A DNA stretch of 8,435 bases from Bacillota bacterium. GTDB lineage: Bacteria; Bacillota; Clostridia; Oscillospirales; Oscillospiraceae. The stretch spans positions 1-8,435 of the forward strand of contig JAEWML010000145.1 in NCBI GenBank assembly GCA_023393155.1, in the 5' to 3' direction. The notes under the pieces are model-generated. The model made no database searches, was not told where the DNA came from, and was given only the letters and a program-made list of their open reading frames with translations. Below are positions 7,767 to 8,435 of the stretch, one piece after another. A program made the position numbers and the translations under genes. The stretch's first letter is position 1. Every line of letters begins with the position of its first letter.

Positions 7767-8249
7767 TCACTTGTGATACCGTCCGCCCGTCTGAATCTGA
7801 TACGCCCGGTATAGCTGCTCCAGCAGCATCACCCGGGCCAGATGGTGGGGAAAAGTCATGGGCGACATGGACAGGCGCAGCTCCGCCCTGTCTTTCAGGC
7901 TTTGATGCAGTCCCACGCTGCCGCCGATCAAAAAGGTAAGCTGGGACGCGCCGGAAACGGCAAAGCCGTTCAGCGCCTCCGCAAACGCCGGGGAGGAAAG
8001 CGTTTTCCCCTCGACGCACAGGGCGATCAGCGCACCGGATTTGGGAAGCCTGTCCTCCACCCGGCCCGCTTCCTCCAGAAGCGCCCGCTCAATTTCGGCG
8101 GGAGACGGCGCTTCGCTGAGTCGCGCTTCCGGAAGTTCCACGATTTCCGCCTTGCAATACCGCGACAAACGCTTTAAATATTCCACCGCGGCGTCCGCGT
8201 AGAACTTCTCCTTCAGCTTGCCCACGCACAGAACGCTCACCTTTTGCAT
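7767..8249 (-). CDS. rlmH: 23S rRNA (pseudouridine(1915)-N3)-methyltransferase RlmH
   Basis: RlmH is a SPOUT-class, SAM-dependent methyltransferase that methylates pseudouridine 1915 in helix 69 of 23S rRNA, on the assembled 70S ribosome. The product is 160 residues (family usually ~159). Family motifs are all present: LCVEGKTLSS (77-86), the SAM-knot loop FLIGGSVGL (106-114), LSMSPMTFPHHLARVMLLEQ (126-145) with LYRAYQ following, and the C-terminal GGRYHK (155-160), whose Tyr-His is the usual family ending. The ATG at 8249 gives the expected start (MQKVSVLCVGKLKEKFY) and has GGAGG at 8258-8254, a short 4-base spacer away. The open frame extends further upstream, but that part is the other reading of the preceding gene. 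It overlaps the end of the WalJ-like gene by 13 bases, a pairing seen in many Firmicutes. Confidence 0.97.
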   Translation of the reverse strand: MQKVSVLCVGKLKEKFYADAAVEYLKRLSRYCKAEIVELPEARLSEAPSPAEIERALLEEAGRVEDRLPKSGALIALCVEGKTLSSPAFAEALNGFAVSGASQLTFLIGGSVGLHQSLKDRAELRLSMSPMTFPHHLARVMLLEQLYRAYQIQTGGRYHK

Positions 8250-8435
8250 ACGCCCTCCGTCACCTGATGGCAGGGGCCTGTGCAGTCCCGCTCCGCAACG
8301 GACAGCGCCGGGCCCTCCCCCGCCTCCGCCAGCGCGGCGGACACGGCGCAAAGAGCCGTCTCCGGCGTGTTGTTGTCCCGGCTCAGATGGGCCAAAACCA
8401 GTTCCTCCGTCCCGGACCGGCACGAGCGGACCGCA
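8237..8435 (-). CDS. C-terminal end of a WalJ/YycJ-like metallo-beta-lactamase-fold hydrolase (partial)
   Basis: Only the last 65 codons are in the window (open from 8434 to TGA at 8239-8237), with no start codon visible because the gene runs off the right edge. The stretch EELVLAHLSRDNNTPETAL (10-28) matches the conserved C-terminal part of WalJ/YycJ-type MBL-fold proteins, where the His-Leu-Ser and Asn-Asn-Thr-Pro residues are typical. WalJ proteins are phosphodiesterase/exonuclease-like enzymes linked to coordination of cell division and replication in Firmicutes. The metal-binding HxHxDH motif would lie outside the window. The tail (about 44-65) has three Cys residues. The position directly before rlmH, overlapping it by 13 bases, supports the call. 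The C-terminal motif alone cannot exclude another MBL subfamily. Confidence 0.8.
   Translation of the reverse strand, partial: AVRSCRSGTEELVLAHLSRDNNTPETALCAVSAALAEAGEGPALSVAERDCTGPCHQVTEGVCKR

Noticed and set aside
8250..8423. A longer start for rlmH at 8423 adding 58 residues
   Set aside because: The added part is Gly/Arg-rich shadow sequence of the WalJ-like gene; the ATG at 8249 gives the exact family start and length.

Overview
This is a GC-rich, gene-dense window of ordinary bacterial chromosome. The closely packed genes, strong GGAGG-type ribosome binding sites, the dnaG-rpoD pair, a long RpoD with a region 1.1, the pair of a metallo-beta-lactamase-fold protein and RlmH, and a PgcA-like phosphohexomutase all suggest a high-GC member of the Clostridia (Oscillospiraceae-like). 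That taxonomic call is inference from gene content and composition, not from a search.

Layout. (1) The 3' part of murC (peptidoglycan precursor synthesis) enters from the left on the + strand and ends at 992. (2) A small Sfp-type phosphopantetheinyl transferase gene lies on the - strand (1135-1734). It has a clear housekeeping promoter at 1770-1798 and a strong hairpin terminator at about 1000-1040, which sits between it and murC. (3) A 209-base divergent intergenic region (1735-1943) leads into dnaG (TTG start, 1944-3737) and rpoD (3730-5202). These overlap by 8 bases and form the replication/transcription core of the macromolecular synthesis operon. (4) Two hairpin terminators (5213-5246 and 5278-5316) separate rpoD from a converging - strand operon. 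(5) That operon, read right to left, is: C-terminal end of a WalJ/YycJ-like metallo-beta-lactamase-fold protein (8435-8237), rlmH (8249-7767), a DUF2007-type small protein (7704-7399), a phosphoglucomutase/phosphomannomutase (7385-5658), and a 111-residue cysteine-rich protein with a possible thioredoxin-like fold (5658-5323). Its members overlap or are only 13 to 62 bases apart.

How the genes fit together. All recognised genes are housekeeping: cell wall (murC, the sugar-phosphate mutase), carrier-protein activation (the transferase), replication priming (dnaG), the primary sigma factor (rpoD), and 23S rRNA modification (rlmH). I see no mobile element, phage gene, CRISPR array, tRNA, rRNA or defence system. 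The least explained items are the small Cys-rich protein coupled to the mutase, a roughly 36-residue acidic/basic insertion in RpoD between regions 1.2 and 2, an insertion in the DnaG TOPRIM-adjacent region, a shortened lid in the phosphopantetheinyl transferase, and an out-of-frame ATG mini-ORF sharing the dnaG ribosome binding site. None of these makes a convincing new system; they are modest leads.
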